Assembly (NCBI GenBank): GCA_033816765.1
Contig: CM066290.1
Coordinates: forward strand, 3,472,001 to 3,536,000
Reading direction: 5' to 3'
DNA from: Nothopassalora personata
Taxonomy: Eukaryota > Ascomycota > Dothideomycetes > Mycosphaerellales > Mycosphaerellaceae
Length of the DNA: 64,000 nucleotides
Shown: positions 10,062 through 22,859 of the stretch, piece by piece
Position numbering within the stretch: the stretch's first letter is position 1
How the letters are laid out: every line of letters begins with the position of its first letter
Position numbers and translations under genes: made by a program
The notes under the pieces: generated by a model
Seen by the model: the letters and a program-made list of their open reading frames with translations, nothing else
Databases searched by the model: none
What the model was told of the DNA's origin: nothing

Positions 10062-10430
10062 TGTCTACTAACTACCCTATGTAGGCCTGTCCGAGTTGTG
10101 GTGGTATAGAGCGGTGCTTACGTAAGCAGGGGTATTTGCCGGTCCCAGGACCGGGAAATTAGGTCACGTAACGAGCAGCGTAGTAGCTAGATAAAACAAG
10201 AGGATTAGTGGACCTAAACCCCTATGCCCTCTACTTAAGAGGTATAAATTGAATTGTTGCCTTAATACTATGCTTACAATGCTTAGCTACGCAGTATATA
10301 TCTTTAATAGCTATACTAGGTCCTACTAGCTTACCTAAATGTCCAATTAAACCTAAATGAAATTGGGGCAAGTTAGACCTAAGGGACCCCCTCTAAACCT
10401 AAGGTTAACATAACCTATTAGTCGTTAATA
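10062..10430 (-). repeat. E1 LTR (3' LTR of copy C)
   Basis: It matches 45476-45873 in the same orientation and 19602-20033 in inverted orientation over most of its length. In the element's sense it starts TATTAACGAC (from TGTTAACGAC). The last 60-70 bp are replaced by the CTATTAAA microsatellite. It contains the palindrome CCGGTCCCAGGACCGG at 10139-10154. Confidence 0.85.
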
Positions 10431-10920
10431 TATCCTCCCCTATTACGAACCTGTCCTTAGGTTCTAAAGTAGTAAGCCCGGGCAACACAGGTAGTGTAGT
10501 TAGTCGCTATAAGCTAAGGTGGTCTTATAGTAGTACAGTAGCTTACCCTACTATTTAGCTTAACATACAAGATGTTAGGTAATCCTAGGGCCTACTAGCG
10601 ACAGTTTATAAAGGTCGAAAGGATTTCTTTAATAGAGACCGTAATAGTAACGTCGATAATCCGTAACTCGCGCCCGTCGCACTACGTTGTCGTATACTAC
10701 GAAACTGGCGAGGGAATAGACAGCTATGTTAGCATTAATCGAGCGGGCTAGATAGTTGAATAACGTAAACGCCATTTATGAGACAAGTGAGCGTTAGTAC
10801 TAGTAACCTAATAAATCTAAAGACGAGTCTACCGCGTAACTAGAAAGTAAGTTAAGGGAAGATAAGTAACTATAAGAAACAAGTAAGATCTAAGGACTAG
10901 AAGTACCTGTACCCGAAGCA

Positions 10921-10968
10921 TTAGAACTAGAATTAGAACTAGAATTAGAACTAGAATTAGAACTAGAA
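10921..10968. repeat. Minisatellite, 12-bp unit, four copies
   Basis: Four perfect copies of TTAGAACTAGAA lie within the unidentified region of E1 copy C. On the minus strand they read as a Ser/Asn-type or Phe/Gln-type repeat depending on frame, so the encoded residues cannot be decided. Confidence 0.9.
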
Positions 10969-13900
10969 TCCCATAGGCTACAGCTATAGCCGGAAATCAA
11001 CTAGAAACTAGGAGCCTATAAACCCGCACTAACTACTTAGTTCCACTTATTCTTACATAACTCCTTTATCTAGACCTACTAGTTATTATAGCTAATACTA
11101 GTCTTACTAGACGCGTCCCTAAGTAGCTAGCTAGTAAAGTTCCTATAGTAGTTACGGAAGAAGCTCTTATTACGCCCTTCGCTTATAAAGCATATCTACT
11201 CGAGAGTAGTAACTAAGCTAAGCTACTTGTCTATCAATTTTATAGCTCGGACGCGCTAATTATATATCTTCTTATAGAAGAGCTCCGAGTCTCGGCGGAC
11301 CGTAGCATTAAGCTACCTTCTAGCATTAAGGATGACTTCGTTGTCGTTCTAAGACTTTAAACCCGCTAGGGCATCGGACAGAGGGCTAATACTACTAAGG
11401 TGTACGGCCGTAGGAAAAGGATAGCCGGGTACTAGGCGTCGATACTTAAACCCTATAGCGCTCTTACTTAGCGTCTTAAAGTTACGATGGAGGTCTATTA
11501 CCTAGTGCATGCTCTAGCTTCTCTAGAGTTTAAGATAGTTATCGTCGCGGATCTCGATAAAGTAAGGGTTAATCTAACGTAGTGTCCTCTTATATGCGGC
11601 CTACCTTATTAGAACGCCTATAGTAGTTACCCGCATTTACCTAGCGCTTAGGTCCTCTCTAAACTAGCTAATGCTATTCTTACTTAGGTAATTCTAGACC
11701 CTAACCGAGAAGAAACGCTTAAATCGGCCGTCTTCTATATAGTCGTTAATCTAGTACTACTAGATAAACTCTCTAGCATTCCCTTACTTATAAAAACCGT
11801 ATAAAAACTCCGGCCTACTAGTACCCTCTAAGTTAAGAGAGTATAGCATGTTAAGCCGGTTACTAGTCTAGTAGTTTTCAATTTCGAGGTTTAAGTCGAC
11901 CCTAGCATACTGTACTATAGTGTTCGCGTTACCCCCCTAATAAGCCCTATTAAAGCTAAAAATCGTAGGCCTAGGGAAGGAGATAAACCGAGTGCAGTAT
12001 TAAGGGTGTAGCGCTACTTATAAGAGCTATAGCCCGGGGTCTTATCGTATAATCTATTAGCTTAGAGAATACTACATGTTCTAGTAGACGCCGCCGTTAC
12101 TAACCTTATTTAATTCTCGTAGGTACTATCGGTACACGTCGAATTCCCGACTTATTATCTCTCTAACTGTTTTAACCCGCGGCGCTAGTTTAGCGTTATT
12201 ATACTAGTATAGTATATTGCTATTAATGTAGGTACCGGTGCTATTAAATTAGCTTAGTTAGCTTTATCGATACTAAATTTGTCGAGGATCTAGTTGTAGT
12301 TAGTATACGTAACGATACTACTTGTAGTACCGACTTTACCTCGAACGCGGAGGCAGCTAAGCGGGTTAACAGTCTTCTAACTACGCTTATTAGGGCGAAA
12401 CCACGACCTATTCTTTACCTTAATAGCTAAAAAACTCTTACCTTTAAAGAGCTAGTCTTAGACCTTAAGCACGCGCTTATATAGGGTATTAGTAGTAATA
12501 CCGGGATTCGTAACGAAGTAGAGGGCCTTATAGTAGAAATCTCGAATATACTAATCGTATATTATAGCGCTAACCTTACTATCCCTCTTAAGAACGTCCG
12601 AGATAGTATATTTGAGTATCTTAAGGCCCGCTATCCGGTACTTAGGTAGCTAGTTAATGCTATCTACATTAATCGAGTTTCTAAACTTAATGCTATAGTA
12701 CCGCTCATTATAGGTACAGTTAGCGCGCTTAATCCGGAGGGCCTCGTCTTCTTATAGGATCTAATCCTTAAAGACTAATGCATCCCTAATTATAGCCGAA
12801 GGTAACATAGTAAGTATCGGATTACTATTCTTAGTTAGGGCCGGAGTAGATCGTAGGGTGCTAACCGGTGTACCTAGCGGACTGCCTTCGCGTATAAGAG
12901 CGCCGTCTAGCGTTCGGTTAGGCGAGGATTAAGTAGGCGTAGTTATACCCTTACCTATACTCTCGCCTATACGGAGCTACTTAAGTCGACTCGACTTACG
13001 ACCGCCTCTCGATAGAACTATAGGCTAGGTAGAGGCTAGTAGAGTTAGCGTAGTACTCTTTACACGTCCTTTACCTTTACTATCCGGTAGCTAACGTAGC
13101 TAAGGCTATTGCTAGCTAGATAGTCTAGGTTAATCTATACTGTCCTCTAGGGACGTGGACTTCTTAGTAATAGTACCCTCTATAAAGTATAGAAGGCTAT
13201 CCTTATAGACGGCTAGGCGGTGTCTTCTAATAATCTCCCTACTCTTAGCCGACTACGGATTAATGCTACGTGCTTTAGCCTCCCTATCGTACCGGGTAAG
13301 ATTACTAGGCTCTAGAATTCGCTTACGATCTATACCCTTACGGCCGATCCTTATACGCTAGATTAATGCCCTCTAAATTCTACTAATAGCCCTACTATAG
13401 TCTAGGTACTTATTAATGGAGGCTATAAGCTAGCGGCGCCCGCTGTTAGTACTATAAAGCTCGGAGATAACGCGTCGATTAAGAATCTTATTATCTATCT
13501 ACTATAGCTAGTAGCGAGTAAGCGTAGCTCAAAGAGTCTTCTCTCGGTTACGAATCTCTAAACCGGTCTTACGAATCTTACCGACGATAGGAAATAAGAC
13601 ATCGAGCTTCTTATTACTAAGGAATTTATCCTAGTAGCTCTTACCTATACCGCCCTTAACTTCCTTAAAAAACAGGTTAACCTAGACGGAGTAGTCTTCG
13701 AACACCTTCTCGAAGCCCTTATAGAAGTCCTTTAATACCTTAACCCGCTTCTAAGGACTAAGCTCTCGGAACATAATATTAGCGGCGGACTTCGGCGTGT
13801 TCGTATTAGTAAGGATATGCTTAACGTTATCCGGTAGGCGAAGGGACTCGAACAAGGTCTAAGGTAGGCGGGTAAGCCTAGTAATAGTACTAGTAAGCGC

Positions 13901-14386
13901 TATGCTCGAGCTAGCCGGGCGTAACGATAGACTAGCTAAAGCTATAATAACTAGGATTCGCTAGTAGTGAGATCGTAAGAGCTAGCTATCTCGTAGTACT
14001 ACTCTAGAGTATTAGTAAGCTTTAAAAGCTTAGTATCGGGGTAGGGGCTTTAAAGAAGGTTAAGGTCGTAAAGAGAGAGAGGCTAAAGAACCGTCTAATA
14101 TATGTAGTAGTAGATAGATGTGTTAGTAGCTCTAGTAATAGTATTAGTGTTTAAAGAAAAAGAGAGGAAGTAGTAGGTAGAGAGCTACGCTTAAGTATAC
14201 CTCTTAGCGTATATCCCTATAACCGTTATAAGGTAGTAGCGCCGAGACCGGTCTTATAAGTAGTAAGAGTAGTGCTATTAAGGTTACACTAAAGGTCCGA
14301 TAACCCTATATATAACCGAAAACCAGTGCTAGTAACTACCTAGGTAAGTATTCGATAGAGGCATACTACGCTATTACGTAATCCGA

Positions 14387-14410
14387 TTTACCGGTCCCGG
14401 GACCGGTAAA
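14387..14410. repeat. Palindrome CCGGTCCCGGGACCGG, internal copy
   Basis: A perfect 24-bp palindrome: TTTA, then the 16-bp core, then TAAA. The adjoining sequence CGGATTACGTAA (on its minus-strand side) resembles the flank of the same palindrome in the E1 LTR. It lies just 3' of the E1 integrase region in the element's sense. Confidence 0.85.
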
Positions 14411-14559
14411 TGTAACTCTACTAACTAAGGTCTAACTAAGGTAAGAACACCCTATAAAGTGAAGTCTAGATAACCGAATCGGCTTAATAAACTAAAGGGT
14501 ATGTGTAACACATACCTAAGGGAAGTGAACTCCGTACGCTATTACTAACTAATTAGTTC

Positions 14560-17500
14560 TTAGCCTCGATCCTACTAAACTGTGAAATTTCGGCTATAGA
14601 AAGGTTATAAGGCCTAACCTATAGCTTCTTAGATTCCGGTTTAGGATACGATCCCCTTTCGTTAACTCCTATAGGTAGTACGCCTTCGTCGGCGATAGGC
14701 TCGATCTCGTTCGAATTACTACTATCTTCGCTATTAGCGACGCTATTAGCGACTTCTCCCTCCCCTATTACGAGATCGATCCTATTATCTAGGCCTAGTA
14801 CTCCTATATTATCCGGGCAAAGCTCTAGAACTAGCTTAAGGTTTTCTCGTGCCTAAACACCCTTTATTAGCGTGCTATTAAGTTCCTTAAGAATATAGGT
14901 ACTAAATTCCCTAGAGACACTAGACACCCGATATGGACCTTACTATCGGTAACCGATCTTACGTGAGAAGTTATTCTTATATAGCTTGTCAAATCTTATA
15001 ATAAGGTCGCCCTTCTAGAAACTAATAGAGTTAACATTCCGGTAAGAATTAAAGTAGTCCTTACTAAGTTCTCTTAGTCGCTTCCTTCGAGTATATAGCT
15101 CTTCTAAACTAAGGTCTCGAGCCTAGAGTTAACGCGCACGTATAGTAAGTAGGTCCTTAGTCGTTCTTACCGATCCCTATTAGTAATTCGCTTACGTCGG
15201 GTACTTAACCTTAATTAGTAGAATTGTGCGATAGCTATATAGGACCTAAGCTAGCGTTATTCTAGTAGTACGACAGGTCGTGGTCCTATTAGCCTATAAT
15301 ACAGCGGGTACCTATTATTCCTATCCGCGGTATATGTTCCTTATAAGCTTTACTAACGCTATAAGAATCGGACGGTGTCTAGTCTCGACCGGAGCATTAG
15401 ACTACGGATAGTACGGTAATATTCGAATCCTTCGAACACTAAGCCCTACGAGTAACCGCTTAACCTCACCCGTATAAACCGTAGCGTTATTAAGCACAAT
15501 TTTAGTACAGTAGCCGTACCTATAGAAGACATCTTCGTATAGAAACTTAGTAACCGTCTTAGAGCTAGGAGGTGCCCTTATTACTCTAGCCTCGATCTAG
15601 TTGCTAAGTGCTTCGCGCGTAACTAGGAGGTATCTATTTTTATGTACCTAGACGGGGTCCGAGTACCATTTTTTACTAATAACCTAAGGTCTCGATAAGT
15701 GAAGCTTACTAGCGCGCTAGTTGCCTTCGCGAAACCTATAAGGAGCATAACTTTGAACCTACGTAGAGACATCGGCGAAGTACCCGTCCTACTAATACCG
15801 ATCGGAAATAAGGTTATACACGACCTTAGCGCTACGGTAACCGTGTCTCTTATAGCATTCTATAACGATCTCCTTCTAAGCCTTATTATCGTTAATTATA
15901 AGTTATAACGGTACTCCTCGGCGCTTCTAGAAGAATAGTAATTAGTCTCGGATAAAGAAGTTAACGCTTTTCTTTACTAGCCGCCGGTACTTAGCACGGG
16001 TAACACTATTAGGCCGGGTCCTAGTTTCTATAACCTAAGTAAGCTGCTAAGAGCCCTTAGAATATTAGTCCCCGAGATGTCGTGTTTTCTAGATTTTAAC
16101 TCGATAGGTGTCGACCGGCTCCGGGTACCCGAATAGCTTATTATTAATCATCTAGTCGACTTCGTCTTCGTTAGCTTCCCTAGGTTCCTAAGGTGTAGAG
16201 GGCCTATAAGATAGGGCATCTAGGCTAGTATGTCTAGTCCCCGTAACGTACTTCACCTCGAACGTAAATAACCTAATCTATGCGACCTACCGGGCTATTG
16301 CCGAGTTCGGTAGGTCCGAAGCCGGCCGGTTAAGCTACTATATAAGTGTCTTAGCATTAACCTTAAGGACAAAATCAACGCTAGTAATATATCTCTAGAT
16401 CTTCTTAAGCCCCTTAAGGACCCTAAGGCATTCCCGCTTACTAGTATTATATCTAGATTCTAACGCGTTCTAGATTCCACTCTTATACCGCACCGGGTAA
16501 CGCCGTCGAGTACTGTCTATTAATTCTTAAGAAACGATACATCCCTATCTAGTGCCGCTAGCATTAACTAAGACAAAGATAGACCTAGTACTAGGTAAGT
16601 AGTAGAGGGTAACTAAGGCTAGAGCCTATATAAGATATCTAGTAACCTCTTCTTTTAAGAACTGCTTATTTTCTATCTAGGTGAACTCGGCGTCCTTCTT
16701 TAGTAGTTTATACATTAGTCGAGCGATAATAACGAACTAGGGAATCTATATCCGGAAGTACATAGACAGCCCTACATAGGTGCGGACCTCCTTAATATAG
16801 GTAGGCGTAGGCTAATCTAGGATCTTAGCTACAACCTTTAGGTTAGGATAGCGACTATCCGGGCTAGTAACGTACCTAACAATCTTAAGCTTTTCGTATA
16901 ACCATTAGGATTTGCCTCTAGTAACTACCGCACTAGCTCTTTCTAGGTTAGTAAGAACTAGATCTAGGGAAACGATGTGCTTAACGACCCATTTCCTTAA
17001 CCTAGGCTCTACTTCTACATTCCTATAATCCTTAGTTAGTCCCTTAATACCGATGTTATCGAGAAACGGCTTCGCTCGATGCGAGATATAATTAAGTAGA
17101 ATCTTTGTTACCGCACGCACGAACTAAGCAACTAAATTAGTAGCTCCTTAAGGTAGAGTCGTGTTACGTACTAGGCTAAGAGGGGTTATGAAGGCTATTA
17201 AGCCCCGGTAGGACTTATCTAAAGTGATCTAATTATAACCTAAAAACAGGTCTACAAGTGAAGCGACTCGGTACCCGGTAAAATTCTCTAAGAAGCTATC
17301 CGTGTCCGGTGGAATGTTAGCATCGCGTATAGTAACCTCATTTAGGAGCATAGCTAAGTTAATTAACCGATATAGTACATCGCTTCTAGAGGTATTAACC
17401 TTCTTTACGACTAGGAACTAGCTATTAGAATATGCCCCTTATAAGTATTCTAGGATGTTATTCTTAATCCGGGCTCTAATTATGCGCTTAACAATTACCC

Positions 17501-18560
17501 TAAGACTTAGGTATAACCGGATAGGGCGTGCCTACTATAGCCTATAAGGGACCGTGTTAATCTTCTAAGGTAGTATAACGTCGTGCCTAATTTACCTTAT
17601 ATAACTGAAATCCTAAGCGAGGACTGCCTCCCGGTTATAGAGCATCTTATCGAATAAGGCCCGCTCTATTAGTAATAGCTTAATGCTAACCTTAATTAAG
17701 GTAAGTCGTTCTAGCGTAATCCGGCTACCTTGCTTAATACTTAAGAATTTCTTAGTTAAGTACTTCCTATCGAACGGTCCTTATCCTTTAGGCATCTTAG
17801 ATTCTAGGTATAGTGCCCTACGCTTCCATTCTATATCTCCCTTAACTCGTGATTCCAGGCGTTCGTGAACGCTCGCGTCTACTAGCTTCTTCTTGTCCGC
17901 CTTACGCTTATATATCGTAAAGACCTACGATATCCTAATATTAGCTATATGTTAGCCTACTTGTTACTTTCGTGCCTAAGCATTTAATATAGACTACCTT
18001 AGGATCTCGGAGGGCTGATCCCCTTAAACTAAATAAACGTTAGTAATAGAATCTCCCTCGAACGCGCCTATTCCAATTTCTGTAACTCGCTCCTTTATTC
18101 TAGTAGTCCTAAGCAATCCTAATAAGTGAGCTAAATGGTTACTAGGCGTTAGAGCCTTGTCGGGTTCCTATAGATGCGTCGTGTCTTCCTATAGATACGT
18201 CGTGTCGTGGTCGTATTCCTTTTCCTTACTATAGCTATTTACCGGTCCCGGGACCGATAAATTAAAGTCCGAGGTTTCTCCGAGATAGTGCGAGAATTCA
18301 AGTCCGGCTTTAGCAAGTCGGTAGGTTAAGCGCCGTAACTTAACCTACCCTTCCATTTCCCGACGCTTTTAATAGTTCTTAAAGGGTCTTATACCTATCC
18401 GAGCTAACTAGGGTAGTAAACATAACACTTTTACCTTTACGGCTAGTAATAGTCCCCTCCTATAAACTATTATCGTAGTTACGGGTAGTAAGTCGTACCT
18501 TACGGGCCTACGGACGTCCTAGGATTGTTAGTAAGTTTAGATCCGAGGAGATAAACATGT
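14560..18560 (-). pseudogene. E1 copy C pol: protease, reverse transcriptase, RNase H, integrase
   Basis: The longest open piece (17120-16905) contains SHRAKPFLDNIGIKG and DLVLTNLERA, the Gypsy RT region around the YxDD box. Here the box reads FLDN; the second Asp is AAC, from GAC by G-to-A after T. About 16.6-16.3 kb reads as RNase H (FVLVNASG, then SKRECLRVLKGLKK). About 15.5-15.4 kb reads as the integrase core (KFLYEDVFYRYGY, then LPYYPQSNAPVE, with Q as TAG). Many TAG/TAA codons interrupt all domains. Confidence 0.82.
18238..18261. repeat. Palindrome CCGGTCCCGGGACCG(A/G), second internal copy
   Basis: The same palindrome with one transition, in E1 copy C near the protease/RT junction. 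With 10139-10154, 14387-14410, 19898-19920 and 45580-45603, five copies lie in the window, three of them in E1 LTRs. Confidence 0.8.
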
Positions 18561-19601
18561 CTACTTAGTAGTGAACCCTAAATACCTAAACATCTAAATT
18601 GCCTATAACACCTTTAAACTGGGCCCGCCCTCTAGTACCTCGAAAGGTAAGCTAAGTACTTAACATTACTAGTAACCTAAACCTATAAGCGTTCCTCTAG
18701 CCGATAATATTTACCTCGGAACCCTTATTAATTAGGCACCTAATCTAGTTCTTGTTTATCCTAAACTCCGCTACTACCTAAGGACTAGGGACTATAGTAA
18801 AGTTATTAAGAACACTAGAGAGCCCGATTTTCTTAACGTCCTTATATAGCTTAGTAGTAGGGACCGCACCCTTAGAGTAAAGCATAGTTAAATACACTCT
18901 AATATACTAGGCCTAACTATCTTCGCGGAAGACCTCCTTATTATACTTAGGTTTATCTTTATAGGTAACTACTTGTCTAGTGCGAACCTTAGGGTCCTTT
19001 CCTATAAGACGTTGTACTGTAGCGAGCTTCTCCTAAAGAGCGGGGATGTTAGTAACGCGACCGAAGAGGGCAGCCTCGAACTAGCGACTATATCGAAACT
19101 AATCTTAGGCGTTTACATTAGGAAACGTTATCTAGAGGATCTAATTAATCTAGTAGATAATACCCTCTTCCTTTATAACTGGACTATTACTAGCTAAACT
19201 ATATTATCGGACGTAGTTATTAATCCTTATAGTCTTAGCATTCTATATACGCTTCCTTTATACAAAGGGGGCGTTCACGGGACTAATAGGCATATCCTTA
19301 GGCAGTTCTTTATTAGTATCGTTCCCTAATCTATTTACTTAGGTATTATTTCCCCTTCCTAGGGTTACCCCGGATTTAGCTAATAATTAAGTTTCGCTTA
19401 TTTAAGCACTAACTTCGTTAATTATTTTAACCTCCTACTAGTTAATCTTAGCTTACCGGATCTCCTATTCTAATTGTAGGCGAACTTTCTTAGTAGCCTT
19501 AGCTCGGGCTCGTAGATCCTAGGCTAAGGACCGGGTCCTCGGGTGCGGATTCTTTAGAATGCCTACGGGTGCCTTCCCTTTTACTTTGTTAGACTATATA
19601 G

Positions 19602-20033
19602 TATTAACGACTAATTAGTTGTATTAACCTTAGGTTTAGTTATGTCGACCTTAGGTTTGGAGGGGGGGGTTCCTTAGGTCTAACTTGCCCCTATTTCATT
19701 TAGGTTTAATTGGACATTTAGGTGAGCTAGCGGGACCTAGTATAGCTATTAAGATATATACTGCGCAGTTAAGTATTATAAGAGTAGCATTAAGGCAACA
19801 ATTCAATTTATACCTCTCGAGTAGAGGGTATAGGGGTTTAGGTTCGCTAATCCTCTTGTTTTATCTAGCTACTACGCTACTTGTCACGTGACCTGATTTC
19901 ACGGTCCCGGGACCGGTAAATACCTCTACTTACATAAGCGCCGCTCCACACTACTATAACTTAGATAGGCCTACATAGGGTGGTTAGTAGACATTATTTT
20001 AGTAGTTAATAAGGGGGGTGTATTAAGTGTATA
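19602..20033 (+). repeat. E1 LTR (5' LTR of copy A)
   Basis: Inverted relative to the LTRs at 10062-10430 and 45476-45873. It carries the palindrome at 19898-19920 and beside it GTCACGTGAC, an intact CACGTG core. The matching sites in the other two LTRs read TCACGTAA and TTACGTAA, i.e. the same site after CpA/TpG transitions. Confidence 0.87.
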
Positions 20034-20061
20034 CCCGGTAGCGTATTAGCATCTAGTTTAT

Positions 20062-20170
20062 AAGGTTAAAATTACGGTTTAAGGTCTAAGGTTCACGGTT
20101 AAGATCATTACTTAAGGTTAAGGTTCAAGGTTAAGGTTTAAGGTTAAGGTTTACGGTCAAGGTCGACTAA
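20062..20170. repeat. AAGGTT-type tandem repeats in the E1 leader
   Basis: Degenerate head-to-tail copies of (T)AAGGTT(C/T) lie between the LTR and gag of copy A. The same array appears inverted in copy B at about 38.95-39.06 kb, so it belongs to the element's 5' leader and is not an independent repeat. Confidence 0.7.
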
Positions 20171-22859
20171 GGTCGAAAACACTTAAGGTCTAAGGTATTT
20201 AGTAACAATCACGGTCATAAGGTCCTATTAAGTAATAACTAGTATTAGCACATTCTAAAGTAAGTACTACGTAACAATAGATACGGCTACATTACTAGAA
20301 AAACTTAGCACCTTTACCGACATAGGTAGAGGCTACGAATAGCCTATAAACCCTACGAAAATAGAAAGGGTCTATAGGAATTCTGTCCCTTATAAGGGGA
20401 TAGAGGAATCGGAGGAAGGGGAAACACCTAAATCTAGTAAAGAAGGGAGAAGCGGAACTAGCGCCGCTAAATTAGGTATAGGTGTAGGAACGAATAGCAC
20501 AATTGGAATAGATGCTATAACTACCCTCTTTAGACGATTGGTAGTAGCAATAGAAAACGCTAGCCCTCGCTTACTACCTCTAGGAGGTGCTAAGAATCCG
20601 TTCTTTAATAGCACTAATGCTACTAAGTTCTAGGAGCGGTTTAGCGACCTAATGGACTAGTATCCGCCTCGGGCATCTATTAAGAAGGATGATTTCTAGG
20701 GCAGGTTTAAGCGTAATTGCGAAACTACTATCCGGCGCGTAGTTATAAGGCTGCCTAGGTAGCTTACTAACAAGGCACGTTTTAGGAGGGCGTTCTTATT
20801 AGAGTTCTTAAGGTTTAACGCCCACTCGATGTTAGGGAGTCGGGAATATCTTAAGGAGATTATTAGGGCGTAGTAAGGTAAGAGGCCTAAAGAACAAGAT
20901 ATAAAGGAATTCATCCGCCTATTTGTATCCTTAAGTGACCTAATTGAACCTAAGGATTTAGATAATAGCTCCCGGAGTCGCCTCCTCCTTTAGGGATTGC
21001 TAGAGGCAGTCGCGAAAGTAGCAGTTCGAAGCACTAGGCTAGTAATTGTAGGGCGATAAGGTCCTTAATATCCCGGGGCTACGTATACCTCGCCCCGAAT
21101 AACTAGTAGTATCTAGGGAAAGAAGGCGATCCGCGTCCTACTAAGTTTAACTTTCGGAGGGACTATAGTAAACCGAAACTGCTCTATATACTCCCTCTAC
21201 TCGAAGAACATTATAGGCCGATCGAGTTTAATAACTAGTATAAGATTTCTACACTACGTAAGTAACAGATAGGTAGGGACTATACTAGGGTAATAAAGGT
21301 TACGCCTCCTAATTATTCTAAGCCCCCTCCTAACTTTAGGCATTTAATAGAGTATAGCCCTTAGGACGTACGGTCTAGCTAAACGGAGAAGGCTACTAGT
21401 ACATATTAGGTCTTATTCGGAGAAAGTGAAGTAGAGTAGGCGGTCGACTTAGGCAAACTTAACGAGGTATCTACCTATCCTATGTAGTCTAATAAAGTAA
21501 AAGGGAAGGCACCCGTAGGCATTCTAAAGAATCCGCACCCGAGGACCCGGTCCTTAGCCTAGGATCTACGAGCCCGAGCTAAGGCTACTAAGAAAGTTCG
21601 CCTACAATTAGAACAGGAGATCCGGTAAGCTAAGATTAACTAGTAGGAGGTTAAAATGATTAACGAAGTTAGTGCTTAAATAAGCGAAACTTAATCATTA
21701 GCTAAATCCGGGGTAACTATAGGAAGGGGAAATAATGCCTAAGTAAATAGATCGGGGAACGATACTAACAAAGGACTGCCTAAGGATATGCCTATTAGTC
21801 CCGTGAACGCTCCCTTCGTATAAAGGAAGCGTATATAGAATGCTAAGACTATAAGGATTAATAACTACGTCCGACAATATAGTTTAGCTAGTAATAGCCC
21901 GGTTATAAAGGAAGAGGGTATTATCTACTAGATTAATTAGATCCTCTAGATAACGTTTCCTAATGTAAACGCCTAAGATTAGTTTCGATATAGTCGCTAG
22001 TTCGAGGCTGCCCTCTTCGGTCGCGTTACTAACACCCCCGCTCTTTAGGAGAAGCTCGCTATGGTGCGACGCCTTATAGGAAAGGACCCTAAGGTTCGTA
22101 CTAGATAAGTAGTTACCTATGAAGATAAACCTAAGTATAATAAGGAGGTCTTCCGCGAAGATAGTTAGGCCTAGTATGTCGGAGTGTATTTAACTATACT
22201 TTACTCTAAAGGAGCGGTCCCTACTACTAAGCTCTATAAGGACGTTAAGAAAATCGGGCTCTCTAGTATCCTTAACAACTTTACTATAGTCCCTAGTCCT
22301 TAGGTAGTAGCGGAGTTCGGGATAAATAAGAACTAGATTAGGTGCCTAATTAACGAGGATTCCGAGGTAAATATCATTGGCTAGAGAAACGCTTATAGAT
22401 TTAGGTTACCGGTAATGTCGAGTGCTTAGCTTACCTTTCGAGGTGCTAGAGGGCGGGCCTAGTTTAAAGGTATTATAGGTAATTTAGATATTTAGGTATT
22501 TAGGGTTTACTACTAAATAGACATGTTTATCTCCTTAGATCTAAACTTACTAACAATCCTAGGACGTCCGTAGGCCCGTAAGGTGCGACTTACTACCTAT
22601 AAGGGGCAGCCTAGTAGCTAACCCTTATATGTAGCCTTACATATAACATGCGGTCGCGACCGGCTACTAAGCCGCACGTGACACGTATACGTACACCTTA
22701 CGACGCGCGATGCGTCTTAAACAAAAGGTAAGAATTAGTTCATCTACGACTAGTAGGTCGTAGGCGTGCTATACATTACGACATCCCTTAATAGTTCTAA
22801 TTCTTCTCTTCGTTATAATCTATACACGCTATAGAGTCCGAACGCGACGATACTAGCGC

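Larger units (their letters stand above)
10431..14520 (-). pseudogene. Unidentified coding-like region(s) between E1 integrase and 3' LTR
   Basis: Some minus-strand frames here stay protein-like for long stretches if TAA/TAG are read as former Gln codons. One (about 13.87-13.5 kb) contains RTLFESLRLPDNVKHILTN and KGFEKVFEDYSV; a second (about 13.5-12.9 kb) contains RHRLAVYKDSLLYFIEGT; a third (about 11.9-11.0 kb) contains KNSISQFREDLSARQ and EGRNKSFFRNYYRNF. I recognise no family. This may be an extra E1 ORF, a cargo gene, or another element inserted in E1; no insertion boundary was seen. The plus strand also gives a tolerable frame at about 10.9-12.0 kb, so strand assignment is not certain. 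Confidence 0.45.
10062..19601 (-). mobile_element. Ty3/Gypsy retrotransposon E1, copy C (minus sense, 5' truncated)
   Basis: Reading from right to left: gag C-terminal part (about 19.6-18.7 kb), protease (about 18.7-18.4), reverse transcriptase (about 17.9-16.9), RNase H (about 16.6-16.3), integrase (about 15.9-14.9), 4 kb of further coding-like sequence, a polypurine tract (10442-10431, read on minus as GGGGAGGATA) and the 3' LTR (10062-10430). The 5' part of gag is missing: at 19601/19602 the sequence switches to the LTR of the oppositely oriented copy A. Stop codons are almost all TAA or TAG. The copy cannot be active. Confidence 0.85.
19602..22597 (+). mobile_element. Ty3/Gypsy E1, copy A (plus sense; LTR, leader, gag, part of protease)
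   Basis: The 5' LTR is 19602-20033 (TATTAACGAC...GTGTATA, from TG...CA), followed by a leader with AAGGTT repeats and gag from about 20.3 kb. The gag frame is legible as AKNPFFNSTNATKF, then KKDDF, with TAG for Gln. Near 22.3-22.58 kb the protease region follows (EVNIIG, LNLLTILGRP). The copy ends abruptly at 22597, where E2 copy 1 begins. The same sequence is present inverted as copy B and, for its 3' part, in copy C. Confidence 0.85.

Noticed and set aside
10431..14520. A Starship-type tyrosine recombinase (DUF3435) captain as explanation for the unidentified E1 region
   Set aside because: I looked for the family's conserved blocks and found none, and the region sits between Gypsy integrase and a polypurine tract.
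20062..20170. AAGGTT repeats as an interstitial telomere
   Set aside because: The unit is not TTAGGG, is degenerate, and recurs at the same place in the inverted E1 copy, so it is part of the element leader.
20390..20614. Minus-strand frame MLLKNGFLAPPRG... (and its copy at 38531-38755)
   Set aside because: It is the complement of E1 gag; the other strand reads as gag with Gln-to-stop changes in both copies.
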